Below are positions 9,274 to 18,645 of a stretch of DNA of 64,000 bases, in pieces. A model generated the notes under the pieces. It did not search any database. It had not been told where the DNA came from and saw only the letters and a list, made by a program, of their open reading frames with translations. The stretch is from the NCBI RefSeq assembly GCF_010975035.1, contig NZ_JAAIUV010000001.1:186001-250000 (forward strand). The letters are read 5' to 3'. Position numbers and translations under genes: made by a program. How positions within the stretch are numbered: position 1 is the first letter of the stretch; the number at the start of each line of letters is the position of its first letter. Source of the DNA: Neobacillus thermocopriae (lineage in GTDB: Bacteria; Bacillota; Bacilli; Bacillales; Cytobacillaceae).

Positions 9274-10381
9274 CGTTAACGCTCCTTTGATACCCTTTAA
9301 ATATTTCAATTAACTGTGGCTTAACGGCTTCTGCCTCATACTCTTCCGCCGTTTTTAACGCTTCTTTCTGCATCCTTGCCTTTTGCTGATCATCCATGGT
9401 CATAAATTGAATCAGCTTATTTTTTAAGTCTTCATCATTGCCTACTTCAAAAAAAAGTCCATTTTCCCCATTACGTATGTAATCCAAAAGCCCACCAACT
9501 TTACTTCCGATGACGGGAACCCCGCAGGCCATCGCCTCAAGACCAACAAGACCCAAGCTCTCTGCTCTAGATGGGAAACAAAAAACCTCTAAGCAATTAT
9601 AGATCTTACGTAGCTTTTCTTGAGGTAAAAGCGGGAAATAAACGATATCGTTTTCCAATTCTAGCTCGGCCACTAACCGTTCGTAATCCTTTTGCTGGCT
9701 CCCCTTCCCAGCCACAATTAGTTTCCAGCCTTGAAAATAACCTAAATCTTTCAACTTTTTCACCGCTGACAGGACAATTTCCCATCCTTTTCCGACATCA
9801 ATTCGACCAACATAACCAATATACTTCAAGTTTGGATTTAGCTTAAGTTCTTCAAATACCTTTAATTTATTTTCTTCTTGATAAAAAATGTTTTTATTGA
9901 CCCCACCGGAAGGGAAAACTTGAATCTTCACTTCTCCTACTCCATATTTTTCAGCAACCAGCCTTTTATACGCATAAGATGGTGTGATAATGACCGTCGA
10001 AATTTCCAACAGCTTTTTCACATAGGGCATATATTTTTCCTGCGTGGCCACCTGTGGGACTACATCACTACCGTGAACATTGGTAATAATGTTCAAATTA
10101 CCTCTTAATTTTTTTAAAAAAATTAACGGTAAGGCATTGTGAACAGAAGCAAAGTGGATGTAAATGGCATCATATTTTCCAAATAGACCTTTTATTAATA
10201 TTTTTAAATAATATAAGAGATAGGCCAATAGTTTTTTGGCTTTACCTTGACTTTTATGTAGCACGACTTTGTCAATTACCCATCCCTGATTTTTTAGGAT
10301 TTCTTCTGTATTTTTTACAAAAATCCCAAAATTAGGATATTCCTTATTAGGATACATATTGGAAATTAGAAAGATTTTCAT
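9263..10381 (-). CDS. GT4 family glycosyltransferase
   Basis: The 372-residue protein has two Rossmann domains of the GT-B fold. HGSDVV closes the acceptor domain. [10 protein letters not shown] starts the donor domain and [21 protein letters not shown] is the EX7E donor motif of retaining GT4 enzymes. The start chosen is the ATG at 10381 with GAGG upstream. It is encoded between the Wzy-like gene and galU and overlaps galU by 11 nt, so it probably adds one sugar to the lipid-linked repeat unit. Sugar and linkage are unknown. Confidence 0.87.
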   Translation of the reverse strand: MKIFLISNMYPNKEYPNFGIFVKNTEEILKNQGWVIDKVVLHKSQGKAKKLLAYLLYYLKILIKGLFGKYDAIYIHFASVHNALPLIFLKKLRGNLNIITNVHGSDVVPQVATQEKYMPYVKKLLEISTVIITPSYAYKRLVAEKYGVGEVKIQVFPSGGVNKNIFYQEENKLKVFEELKLNPNLKYIGYVGRIDVGKGWEIVLSAVKKLKDLGYFQGWKLIVAGKGSQQKDYERLVAELELENDIVYFPLLPQEKLRKIYNCLEVFCFPSRAESLGLVGLEAMACGVPVIGSKVGGLLDYIRNGENGLFFEVGNDEDLKNKLIQFMTMDDQQKARMQKEALKTAEEYEAEAVKPQLIEIFKGYQRSVNDGN

Positions 10382-10487
10382 AAAAATCCTCATTTCTCTT
10401 ATAGAAAGCATCTTATAGTTTCTTTAATAAATATTGACGAAAAAGCTAACGAAAGTGTTACATATACCAACATGGGAGACGAATGAA

Positions 10488-10512
10488 AGGCCGGGAGATG
10501 TCTCCCTGGCCT
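10488..10512. other. Intergenic hairpin between wzy-like and GT4 genes
   Basis: AGGCCGGGAGA and TCTCCCTGGCCT form a near-perfect stem with a 2-nt loop (one bulged base). There is no T-run on either side, so this is not a typical terminator; it may be an mRNA processing or stability element in the operon. Confidence 0.45.
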
Positions 10513-10527
10513 ACAGCTGTCTCCAGA

Positions 10528-11970
10528 CTATTGTTCCAGTTTCCATTTACACTTCTGAAAAGCAATTCCCAACAGCAGGAAAAAGTAAAGCATAAACGTG
10601 TCGTTTTCCAAAATATTATACACCGTACCGCCGACAATCACTGCTGTAAAGAAATAAACTAATAGCGGCCAGTAGAATTCCTTTCTCTGTTTTACAATGA
10701 TCATCAATAAAAAATATGAGGTCATCAAAATGGATAGCACACCCAATATTCCGGTTTCCACCAGGATAAGAATATATTGGTTATCAGAATAGAAACTAGT
10801 TTCAATCTCATAATCATCATAAATGGGTGAGTAATATGAAAGCGTTGCTGCCCCTCCAAAAGTGGCAAAGCCTGTCCCGATAAGAGGGTGGTCTTTAAAA
10901 ACCTCAATCGCCTTCTTTACATAGTAAATCCGCCCGCTTGTACTACTCTGACCAATTGTCTCTTCCGAAAAGGCATTTTTAAATCTCTTTACTTCTTCTT
11001 TTTCTTCTACCTTCTTCCCCTTCTCGCTCTTTTCCATATCACCGCTATCTTCGGCTAAATAATAGTCATAATATTGATTAGCCGCTTGGTTAACGGCAGT
11101 AAATAACCCAAAGGAAATAAGGAGAATGAGTCCAATTGGTACAAGTGGTCTCCATTGACGTTTCACTAAAATATATAGGATAAGAAAGACAATAAGCGTA
11201 AGCAATGTTCCGCGCGAATAAGTCAGCATAATAGTTGTTGCCATTAAAGTTAAACCGATATACACCAAATATTTAACTTTACCCTGAATTTGTTTAAGCA
11301 GAAGCAGGGTGACAATAAAAGCAATCACTAAATAAAGGGATAGCTCGTTCGGCCCCTTTAATAATCCATATACACGAATTCTGTTGGTCGGGGATAAAAC
11401 CCATTCTTGCCATTCCTGAGGCATAAGCATCGTTTTATTCGAAATCTTTTCAATGATGCCCTGTAAGGAAAGAAGGATGGCAACACAAAAAGTAGTGATC
11501 GACAGAAGCCGTATTTTTGACATAGACAGTTCCATTCTTTTAACAACATAAAAAACAATATAAAATAAGAAATATGCTCTTAGCTGGAATATAATTGCTT
11601 GAAGAGTGACTCCTGTTAGCAAGGCGGATATAACACCAATGGCCGCAAAGGCAAAGAAGCACCATTCAAATGAATGGAAAGAAAACAGTTTTTTCCAATC
11701 TTTTCTGTAATCAAATAAGGTTCTAACTAATAGGAAAAAGATAATCATATCTCCAAGGATTTTAAATCCTGGATTGACGGTGATTAAAAAAGGACGAACC
11801 GGAATGAAAACTAATAAAAATAATAAACCTAGTTCTTTTTTTAAAATTCCGGCAACCGCAATGAGGAAGGAAATCGCCAGTGCTACCTTTGTATTTCCAA
11901 TTAAAAGTCCAGCTATGACAGCTAATATTCCTATTAACAGAATTGAGAGTTCACGCTGATATAATTTCAT
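10528..11970 (-). CDS. O-antigen ligase/polymerase-like (Wzy-type) membrane protein
   Basis: A 480-residue protein with about a dozen helices and a large hydrophilic loop (about 310-390) containing HPLIGTGFATFGG and SFYSDNQYILILVETGILG, typical of the Wzy_C/O-antigen ligase superfamily. In a locus with Wzx-like flippases and no lipopolysaccharide it most likely polymerises lipid-linked repeat units outside the membrane. AGGAG precedes the ATG. It is 18 nt downstream of the GT4 gene at 11988. The loop between about residues 315 and 345 is rich in K and E, unusual for this family. Confidence 0.85.
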   Translation of the reverse strand: MKLYQRELSILLIGILAVIAGLLIGNTKVALAISFLIAVAGILKKELGLLFLLVFIPVRPFLITVNPGFKILGDMIIFFLLVRTLFDYRKDWKKLFSFHSFEWCFFAFAAIGVISALLTGVTLQAIIFQLRAYFLFYIVFYVVKRMELSMSKIRLLSITTFCVAILLSLQGIIEKISNKTMLMPQEWQEWVLSPTNRIRVYGLLKGPNELSLYLVIAFIVTLLLLKQIQGKVKYLVYIGLTLMATTIMLTYSRGTLLTLIVFLILYILVKRQWRPLVPIGLILLISFGLFTAVNQAANQYYDYYLAEDSGDMEKSEKGKKVEEKEEVKRFKNAFSEETIGQSSTSGRIYYVKKAIEVFKDHPLIGTGFATFGGAATLSYYSPIYDDYEIETSFYSDNQYILILVETGILGVLSILMTSYFLLMIIVKQRKEFYWPLLVYFFTAVIVGGTVYNILENDTFMLYFFLLLGIAFQKCKWKLEQ

Positions 11971-11987
11971 TGAAATAACTCCTATAT

Positions 11988-13052
11988 TTATATTCCTGTA
12001 TGATAAAGGGCAAAAGTTTCCTCCAGCATTTTTTTCATTGTGAATTGTTCCTCAAAATGTTTCCTGCCTCCCATTGAAAGCTTTTGGACAAGTTCCGTGT
12101 CCCTAAACAGCTTCTCTAAGGCATCAACCATCTCCTGAGTGTTGCCATATGGAATGAGCAACCCGGTTTCACCATCGATAACAACCTCTTGAAGTCCTCC
12201 GACATTGGTGGCTATAACCACCCGGCTATACGACATTGCTTCTATGGCTACATAGGATAACGCTTCATTGCTCGAAGGAACAACCACGATATCACTTTTT
12301 AAATATAGCATTTCCTTTTCCGTACAAAAACCTTTGAAATGGACAAAATTTTCAAGGTTTAATTCCTTTACTAAAGAGACTAGTTCGTTCTTTTGGGGCC
12401 CTTCTCCATAAATATGACAAACCCAATTAAATTCAGGGTAGTGTTTTTTGAAGTGGGCTAGACTCTTTAAAAGAAAGACTTGACCCTTTTCTTCGCGTAG
12501 GCGTCCTACCACCGATATAACAGGCCTTTCGGACAGATGTGTTATTGGATAGGTGGCACTCGGGCCCTCCACACCGTTATAAATTAATTTTAATTTGGAT
12601 GAGGAAACTCCCTTCAACTGAAGTTGATGATACATAAACTTTGATACAGTGATAACTTTATCATTGAATGAAGTCATAAATTTATTGAGAGTACGAATAG
12701 CAGCGCCCATCGGTACATCCACATGATACGTCCAAATCACCCTACACCGTGCTCCCAACATTTTGGCAAGAATGGCGAGATAATTTTCTCGTAAAAATTG
12801 GGCATGAACAATGGTTATTTTTTCTGCTTGGATAATTTGCTTAATTTTCTTGGCCGCGGCAAAGTCAAATGGGCCGGACATGTTAACCTGGAAAATCTTT
12901 AGATTGAGACGAAGAAAGTCTTCTAAACCCGGACCTTCCTCTGAATATATAAGGACACAATTTTCAGGACCCGCTGAGCGGATCAAATCAAGAACATATT
13001 TTTCGGTTCCACCTTTGCCGACATAGTTTAGTAAATAAAGTATTTTCGTCAA
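11988..13052 (-). CDS. GT4 family glycosyltransferase
   Basis: A 354-residue GT-B enzyme. GKGGTEKYV near the N-terminus is the acceptor-side glycine loop; GRLREEKGQ and SSNEALSYVAIEAMSYSRVVI form the donor domain and EX7E motif. It is the first gene after the terminator at 13172-13190, so the run 13052-8389 (GT4, Wzy-like, GT4, galU) may be a separate transcription unit with a promoter around 13060-13160. It probably adds a sugar to the lipid-linked repeat; specificity is unknown. Confidence 0.87.
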   Translation of the reverse strand: MTKILYLLNYVGKGGTEKYVLDLIRSAGPENCVLIYSEEGPGLEDFLRLNLKIFQVNMSGPFDFAAAKKIKQIIQAEKITIVHAQFLRENYLAILAKMLGARCRVIWTYHVDVPMGAAIRTLNKFMTSFNDKVITVSKFMYHQLQLKGVSSSKLKLIYNGVEGPSATYPITHLSERPVISVVGRLREEKGQVFLLKSLAHFKKHYPEFNWVCHIYGEGPQKNELVSLVKELNLENFVHFKGFCTEKEMLYLKSDIVVVPSSNEALSYVAIEAMSYSRVVIATNVGGLQEVVIDGETGLLIPYGNTQEMVDALEKLFRDTELVQKLSMGGRKHFEEQFTMKKMLEETFALYHTGI

Positions 13053-13154
13053 TGGTAACCCCTCTTACCAAAAGAATATGAGTTTCTCTTACGAATCAAA
13101 TTTTATGGTAACTTGATTCTGTCGTTTTAGCAAGTAATTAGTCGAAAATTTCCA

Positions 13155-13190
13155 TTTGATAAACAAAAGAAACTCGCCGCTTAGGCGAGT
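13155..13190 (-). terminator. Rho-independent terminator after wzx-like gene
   Basis: ACTCGCC/GGCGAGT stem (13172-13178 with 13184-13190) followed on the minus strand by TTTCTTTTGTTT, 27 nt after the stop at 13217. Confidence 0.8.
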
Positions 13191-13216
13191 GATGGGAAAC
13201 TGAATTTTATTTTATT

Positions 13217-14659
13217 TCATTTATTGACACTTAACTTAAAAAGGAAGAGTTTCTTCACCAAATTCCTAGCCAGTTCTTCTCGAAGAAGTAGCAACATCAA
13301 CATATAAAGCATGCTACCAAAAAGGAATTTAAGGACAATCTTCAGCAATAAAGAGGTTGGCCATTCACCTGACAGTACAATTACGAGAATGGCCATTACA
13401 ACAGATGCCAGCAAATACATAAGGATTCCTTTTTTCATTTTCCAGTTGGGCTTAATGACATTTTTTAAAAACCACAGCTGGACGGCAAGAATTACACCTT
13501 CGGTTACAGTGGTCGCACTAGCTGCTCCAACTGCACCGTATTTGGGAATAAGTAATAAATTGAGAATCAGATTTAATAACGCTCCAATGACAATGGGCAA
13601 GGTATACTCTTTGTTCTTATTCATGGGTACAAGATACCAGGACCCAAAAATGACCCCCAACGATTTAAAAATAATAACCGGCGCCATAATCATCGCAATA
13701 GTCCCGCTCACTTGAAATTGGTTTCCCAAAAACCATTGGACAAAATCTTTTGCAATGACCAGAAAGCCGAACATAATCGGGAACACAAGAAACAGGGTAA
13801 AAGTGACACCGTCTCGAAGTATCTGATGTAGTTTATCCAACTGATTTTCCGCGATAAGGGAGGAGGTTCGAGGAAGCATGACAGTCCCAGATATATTAAT
13901 TAGCGATGAGATCATATAAACGATTTTATATGCTTGCTCATAATAGCCTACTTGAGTCGTTGATGACAAAAAGCCTAACATCGTTTTATCAAGGACGGAA
14001 TAAATCATGGCTGAAAAACTTGGAATAAACAGGATGAACATCTGTATTAAATGCCGTTTGAAGCCATCCATACTTCTTGTAAAACGCACATTCCGACCAA
14101 GTCGGTAAAACAAGGCGACGTTTCCAATCAAGACGGATGCTCCCATTATGATCGTGTACAGAACAACATCGTGTTCGTCTTTAACAAAAAGAAACACACT
14201 AACAAAGCCTAATAGCTTCAAAGTAATATTACGAGTAACGACTTTCTTAAATTGCTCTAAACCTTGAAACAGCCAAGTAATATCAAAAAAGGCAGCAATA
14301 AAATGCAAAGTCTGCCAATAAAAAACTTTATCCCCTTCCCAAAGAAACTGGACACAACTTACATAGAATAAAGTTCCTAGCATTAATAATCCCGTTCGAA
14401 TCCAATATATTTCGCTGAAGGTACGTGACAACTGCCCAGAATTAGATTTAACCTTAGCAATTTCTCTCACACCATACAAATTCGATCCAAGTAGAAACAC
14501 ATTGATTAACAAGGTCACGTAAGAAAAGCTGTAGCTATAGTGTCCAACGCCATTAGGACCAAGCACCCGTGATATATAGGGAATCGTTAAAAATGGAAGA
14601 CCAAGCAATATAAATTGCTGAATAAGCACATAAAACAAATTCTTTTTTATGGTGGTCAT
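13217..14659 (-). CDS. Wzx-like polysaccharide flippase (MATE/MOP superfamily)
   Basis: A 480-residue membrane protein with about 14 helices. The N-terminus (LTIPYISRVLGPNGVGHYSYS) carries the hallmark P-Y-I-S-R-x-L-G-x-x-G-x-G of Wzx/RfbX-type exporters that flip undecaprenyl-pyrophosphate oligosaccharides. It is followed by a terminator. A second, only distantly similar flippase is encoded at 15603-17063, so the locus may serve two glycan units. Confidence 0.88.
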   Translation of the reverse strand: MTTIKKNLFYVLIQQFILLGLPFLTIPYISRVLGPNGVGHYSYSFSYVTLLINVFLLGSNLYGVREIAKVKSNSGQLSRTFSEIYWIRTGLLMLGTLFYVSCVQFLWEGDKVFYWQTLHFIAAFFDITWLFQGLEQFKKVVTRNITLKLLGFVSVFLFVKDEHDVVLYTIIMGASVLIGNVALFYRLGRNVRFTRSMDGFKRHLIQMFILFIPSFSAMIYSVLDKTMLGFLSSTTQVGYYEQAYKIVYMISSLINISGTVMLPRTSSLIAENQLDKLHQILRDGVTFTLFLVFPIMFGFLVIAKDFVQWFLGNQFQVSGTIAMIMAPVIIFKSLGVIFGSWYLVPMNKNKEYTLPIVIGALLNLILNLLLIPKYGAVGAASATTVTEGVILAVQLWFLKNVIKPNWKMKKGILMYLLASVVMAILVIVLSGEWPTSLLLKIVLKFLFGSMLYMLMLLLLREELARNLVKKLFLFKLSVNK

Positions 14660-14839
14660 AGCTAAACCTCATATCTTTGGAATAACAATGGGAATATTAG
14701 CGAAGTTTTGCTTAAAAAATGAAAACACAAACATTCAATCATGAACTAGATCATTCATCAAGAATTCCTATCTATAGGGTATCAATATTCTTATTATTAT
14801 AAAATGGGAGATTTTCCTAGTACTTTTGAATGATTGTAC
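14660..14839. other. Intergenic gap between gtrA-like and wzx-like genes
   Basis: 180 bp, AT-rich. Presumably holds the promoter of the wzx-like gene; no repeat or strong hairpin was seen. Confidence 0.35.
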
Positions 14840-15244
14840 TTAACTTGACGAGTTCCTTGCCTTCCCAAATATAATCCACTTGCTTGCCATATAATTAATA
14901 AGGATGACCACTATATTAGCTATCACTTTCGCATATATTTCACCTACATGAACGAGTTCAATAAATAGATACATGAGAAACAAATCAAAGAGCAAACTGA
15001 TTACACGAAAAAAATAAAACTGGATCAATTCCTTCTCTATGACTGACCAGGCAAATGATTGAGAATTGAAAACAAATCGTTTATTGGTAATAAAGGCAAA
15101 TGCTACCGACAACACCCAAGCAAAAACCGTTGCAATTTGATAATTCCAACCGAAGTAACTCACCATAACCCAAAATAAAGCAATATTGACAATAGTTGTA
15201 AGAACTCCAAAAATAAGATAATTCATTATTTCTTTATTTAACAT
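14840..15244 (-). CDS. GtrA family membrane protein
   Basis: This 134-residue protein has four predicted helices and the family pattern MNYLIFGVLTTIVNIALF near the N-terminus and TNKRFVF after helix 2. GtrA-like proteins are thought to help translocate undecaprenyl-phosphate sugars and work with GT2 and membrane glycosyltransferases. Here no GT2 partner is adjacent; the nearest is at 3415. A copy of the dispersed repeat fills its upstream region. Confidence 0.85.
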   Translation of the reverse strand: MLNKEIMNYLIFGVLTTIVNIALFWVMVSYFGWNYQIATVFAWVLSVAFAFITNKRFVFNSQSFAWSVIEKELIQFYFFRVISLLFDLFLMYLFIELVHVGEIYAKVIANIVVILINYMASKWIIFGKARNSSS

Positions 15245-15323
15245 AACAAAACCTTCTTACCTATAAATATCAACAAATAGCAAAGTTACAAGTATATTGT
15301 AAACAAATCGATTGAGGATTATT

Positions 15324-15516
15324 AGAAAAGCGAAAGCGCCCTGATTAGCGGCGTATGACTTCCTCCCAAAAGCTATCGTTTTCGGTCGTGCGATGATAAT
15401 CCTGCCGGAGCTTTCCTTGTGGTGCTCTTCAACTGAGATATAGGAAACACGAGGAGCCGTAAGGTGAATTGATGTTGACTTATCGTAAGGGAAGATCGAG
15501 GGGTGAGCAATCGTCA
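15324..15516 (+). repeat. Dispersed ~200-bp repeat (copy B)
   Basis: Starts with AGAAAAGCGAAAGCGCCCTG and carries the conserved blocks CTCCCAAAAGCTATCG, GGTCGTGCGATG, CAACTGAGATATAGGAAACACG and TGTTGACTTATCGTA. The 3' end is more divergent than in other copies. It lies upstream of the GtrA gene, on the opposite strand. Confidence 0.9.
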
Positions 15517-15547
15517 TTTTTCAATGATACATTGATACATTCTTAAC

Positions 15548-15590
15548 ATATAAAAAGGATGGAGTTCCTAGTTAGAAAGACTCCATCCTC
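15548..15590 (-). terminator. Rho-independent terminator after second wzx-like gene
   Basis: AGGATGGAGT/ACTCCATCCT stem (15556-15565 with 15580-15589) followed on the minus strand by TTTTTA, just after the stop at 15603. Confidence 0.87.
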
Positions 15591-15602
15591 CCGATAAAGA
15601 CA

Positions 15603-17063
15603 TTATTTACGTCTTTTTAAAAATTTATCCTTTATTTTGTTTGTAATCAAAATGATGATTTCATCCTTGGTCAACCATAAGATGATAACATACATGATTA
15701 TACAAGTTGCAATAATAAGTATGAACAGCCAAATAGTCCCGCTAACAAATGAACGAATCACAAGTGATACCGGAATAAACAGTAGCGAATAGACAAGGTA
15801 TTTGAAATTCGTCCAAGACCATAACTGTAATGGGATTTGAAGGAATTTTCGAATATAAATATACTCACAAGCTATTAAGATAAAGTTGGCGATGGCAGTT
15901 GTTAGAATCGCCGTTTTAGCATCAAGCATCCCCAATTGAAGCAGTATGAAATTTAACAACAAGTTGGCCAGCCCACCGACAAATATGAATCGAACTAGGA
16001 TGTTTTCCTTCTTTTTAATGTAAATAACCTGATTGGATAAAATTGATTCAAAACCGAGTGTAATCATATAAAGTGAAAACATTGCCAATACAGGGCCAGC
16101 GTCTACATACTCCCTTCCCCCATAAACCCGGACACCTAAGTCCGAAATGACGTAGAGACCGATCGCCGCCGGGAACAGGAAAGCTGAGTAGATTTTAGCT
16201 ATTTTTTTTAGCAGTTTGAGATACTGCTCATTGTTCTCTCCACCCAATAAGAACGACAACCTTGGGATCGTCACTTGAATAATACTAAGCATAATGGCAT
16301 TAATCATTGTTGTAATTTGCTGGGCCAGCGTATAGTAAGACACCGACTTTTCATCGACCATTTCCCCGAGCATGAACCTATCCAATTGTGTATACAAGAT
16401 GTTCGCATTAGAAAAGATAACGACCAAAAATAGCGGTTTTAAATGTGGACGGAAGCTAATCTCCGAAAAATCAAATTTTATTCTTCGTTTAACATAAATA
16501 AAGCTGATAAAATTATTTAACCCAGTTGATAGTACTAACAATCCGACAAACATCAAGTAATCATCTGAGCTTTTAACGAGTGTCAGTAGTAAACCAACAT
16601 AGATTAATTTGACAATCATCGTTTTAGCCGTAATAAAACCAAAATCTTCAAAGGCTTCGTTAACCCATTCCACGTAAAAGATATTTAGAAAAAAGTTGAT
16701 AGCATAAACCATTAGGATCGGGAATAACGCCTTTTCTCCATATCCAAGGAAGGAAACAGCCAAATACGTTGCCAGTGTCACAATATTAGTAAGAAGACTG
16801 AAAGTAAATAGGCTAGTGAACAGCTGGGCCACCTTTTGCCGATCATTCTTAATGCGGCTTACCTCTCGTAGCCCATATTGATAAATACCAAAGGAGGCAA
16901 AAATAAAGAAGTAATTAAAAATAGTTTCCCCCAGCTTTACACTTCCAATTGCGTCGCGCCCCAGCGTCCGGTAGACATAGGCACCGATGATGACAGGAAC
17001 GATCAAATTAAAAAAATTTAAAGCAATCTTGTAAATCGCATTTTTTAGTAATGATTTTTGCAT
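15603..17063 (-). CDS. Wzx-like polysaccharide flippase (second copy)
   Basis: A 486-residue MOP-superfamily protein with about 14 helices; VPVIIGAYVYRTLGRDAIG near the N-terminus is the flippase signature and LDRFMLGEM lies in the middle. It follows the LicD-family gene (65-nt gap) and ends in a terminator, so it belongs to the wecC-tagA-licD unit. It may flip the lipid-linked glycan before or after phosphocholine addition. It is not a close copy of the flippase at 13217. Confidence 0.88.
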   Translation of the reverse strand: MQKSLLKNAIYKIALNFFNLIVPVIIGAYVYRTLGRDAIGSVKLGETIFNYFFIFASFGIYQYGLREVSRIKNDRQKVAQLFTSLFTFSLLTNIVTLATYLAVSFLGYGEKALFPILMVYAINFFLNIFYVEWVNEAFEDFGFITAKTMIVKLIYVGLLLTLVKSSDDYLMFVGLLVLSTGLNNFISFIYVKRRIKFDFSEISFRPHLKPLFLVVIFSNANILYTQLDRFMLGEMVDEKSVSYYTLAQQITTMINAIMLSIIQVTIPRLSFLLGGENNEQYLKLLKKIAKIYSAFLFPAAIGLYVISDLGVRVYGGREYVDAGPVLAMFSLYMITLGFESILSNQVIYIKKKENILVRFIFVGGLANLLLNFILLQLGMLDAKTAILTTAIANFILIACEYIYIRKFLQIPLQLWSWTNFKYLVYSLLFIPVSLVIRSFVSGTIWLFILIIATCIIMYVIILWLTKDEIIILITNKIKDKFLKRRK

Positions 17064-17127
17064 AAAAACAGTCCTCTAATCAATAATTAGGGGCTGCCTA
17101 TCTATGGAGGAGCTCCCTTTGACAAAC

Positions 17128-17868
17128 CTAAATATATTCTTTAACAATAACCGGCTTATCAATTCTCTCGATATTATCAGGCGACTCACCAGCATTCCAA
17201 TTTTCATCCTTTTGCATATAGGTTGGACCATAGTTATCAATGAGATATTGATGATAATTTTCCGGAATCTTAAACATTTCTCCCTTAAATTCATAATCCA
17301 TTAACCCCGTAAAATACGAGGTTACTTTACTTGTCCGATACCCTCTAGCAATTTGATATGTTGGATGATTTTCAAATTCCATCTCAAAACCGATTTCACT
17401 GAAATAGCACCAAATGATGTCATTTTCTGCCTTCCAATAGTAAAAAATATCAATATGTAAACCATGAAGATGAAACGCCTGTTCATAAATTTTCCCGTCC
17501 ATCTCATACTGTTTATAAAGCTTCACGCCTTTTTGCTCAAGAATCCTGACAAGCTCGGCTTTCTTTTTGTCATCAAAATCAAAACATCCAATATCCAAAT
17601 CTTTATCATGTCCGATAAAATCTTTTTCACGTACGGCACCAAGCAACGTTCCGTAATCAAGCCAGAATTCCTCACCAATTTCCGCAAATGCCTCTTTCAT
17701 ATATCTAAGCATTTCCATGCCATATATATGCACACTGTCCTTTTGCTTTTGAAATTGAACTTGATCATATTTTCTCTTGATTTTGATTAATAGCGGATTT
17801 TGTTTAGCTGTGCTGTAAAATCGGCTAGCTCTTAAATGCTTGATAAATTGATTCACTAACCTGCTCAT
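17128..17868 (-). CDS. licD: LicD family phosphotransferase (candidate phosphorylcholine transferase)
   Basis: The 246-residue protein has the LicD signature FWLDYGTLLGAVREKDFIGHDKDLDIG (read as two blocks): a nucleotidyltransferase-like GTLLG followed by DKDLD, which binds the metal and CDP-linked donor. LicD proteins transfer phosphocholine, or in relatives other phospho-groups such as ribitol phosphate, to glycans. The complete choline activation set is encoded 4-9 kb away on the same strand, which favours phosphocholine. I set the start at the ATG at 17868, directly after AAGGAGGAGAAC; the longer frame adds 21 residues across a terminator-like hairpin. The acceptor is presumably the polymer made by the surrounding genes. 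Confidence 0.82.
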   Translation of the reverse strand: MSRLVNQFIKHLRASRFYSTAKQNPLLIKIKRKYDQVQFQKQKDSVHIYGMEMLRYMKEAFAEIGEEFWLDYGTLLGAVREKDFIGHDKDLDIGCFDFDDKKKAELVRILEQKGVKLYKQYEMDGKIYEQAFHLHGLHIDIFYYWKAENDIIWCYFSEIGFEMEFENHPTYQIARGYRTSKVTSYFTGLMDYEFKGEMFKIPENYHQYLIDNYGPTYMQKDENWNAGESPDNIERIDKPVIVKEYI

Positions 17869-17885
17869 GTTCTCCTCCTTATACG

Positions 17886-17923
17886 CATGAAAAGCCTCTC
17901 TCTGAGAGTTGAGAAAGGCCTTT
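17886..17923 (-). terminator. Attenuator/terminator hairpin between tagA-like and licD genes
   Basis: On the minus strand AAAGGCCTTTCTC pairs with GAGAGAGGCTTTT and ends in TTTT, about 20 nt before the licD start. It lies right after the tagA stop, so licD is probably expressed by partial read-through. Confidence 0.65.
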
Positions 17924-17931
17924 GAACACAT

Positions 17932-18639
17932 TTATTTCCTTAACGTTTTCACTAGGAACATCGGTAAAATTAACTGCCTTTTCCAGCGCCACGGCTCTTT
18001 GACCAGGCGGTAAAACCATTCCAAACCTAAAGATTGAAAAAACTCCGGCGCCCTTTTCAAATTCCCTGAAATCACATCAAAGGAACCGCCAACACCTTGA
18101 AATACATATGGTGTCACTTTTTTCATATGATTGACAATCCAATATTCTTGCGTCGGACTTCCCAACGCCACAAAAAGTATTTCTGGCTGATGCCGGTTAA
18201 TGGTTTCAAGAATAACGGATTCATCCTTTTCGTATCCATGTAATGTACCGACAATTTGAATGCCAGGAAACTGTTTTTCCAGTTCCTTTTTTGCCGCCTC
18301 GGCTACTCCTGGTTTTCCCCCGTACATAAATATCCGTTTTCCCTTAGCGGCAGCAACTTGGCAAAGCTTTAACATCATATCAATTCCCGTTACCCGGTTT
18401 TTGATTTTTCCGCCTTTTAATTTAGAAGCTAAAATGACACCAATACCATCGGGAATCTGATAATCGGCTGAATTCAACAGTTTTTTTAATTCCTCATCCT
18501 TTTGGGCCTTCATAATTTTTTCCGGATTAATGGCCACGATAAAAGACTTTTTCTTCTTTTCAATATCCTGTATTAATAAGGAAGCCAGCTCATCATAATT
18601 GTAATTACATACATCCACACCGAGAAAATTTTCTTTCAT
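17932..18639 (-). CDS. tagA: WecG/TagA/CpsF family glycosyltransferase
   Basis: A 235-residue GT26 enzyme. DGIGVILASKLKG, RVTGIDM, FMYGGKPGV and FVALGSPTQE are family motifs. TagA adds ManNAc to undecaprenyl-PP-GlcNAc, the product of TagO, completing the linkage disaccharide of wall teichoic acids; WecG homologues use UDP-ManNAcA. Because the next gene upstream is a UDP-ManNAc dehydrogenase, either donor is possible here. AGGTGATTCAGT precedes the ATG and only 6 nt separate it from wecC, showing an operon. Confidence 0.88.
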   Translation of the reverse strand: MKENFLGVDVCNYNYDELASLLIQDIEKKKKSFIVAINPEKIMKAQKDEELKKLLNSADYQIPDGIGVILASKLKGGKIKNRVTGIDMMLKLCQVAAAKGKRIFMYGGKPGVAEAAKKELEKQFPGIQIVGTLHGYEKDESVILETINRHQPEILFVALGSPTQEYWIVNHMKKVTPYVFQGVGGSFDVISGNLKRAPEFFQSLGLEWFYRLVKEPWRWKRQLILPMFLVKTLRK

Positions 18640-18645
18640 ACTGAA

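Noticed and set aside
15257-15517. Minus-strand 86-codon frame resembling another at 31887-32108 at protein level
   Set aside because: Both frames run through copies of the dispersed repeat, so the resemblance is due to shared DNA. Neither has a convincing ribosome site and other copies are not open in this frame.
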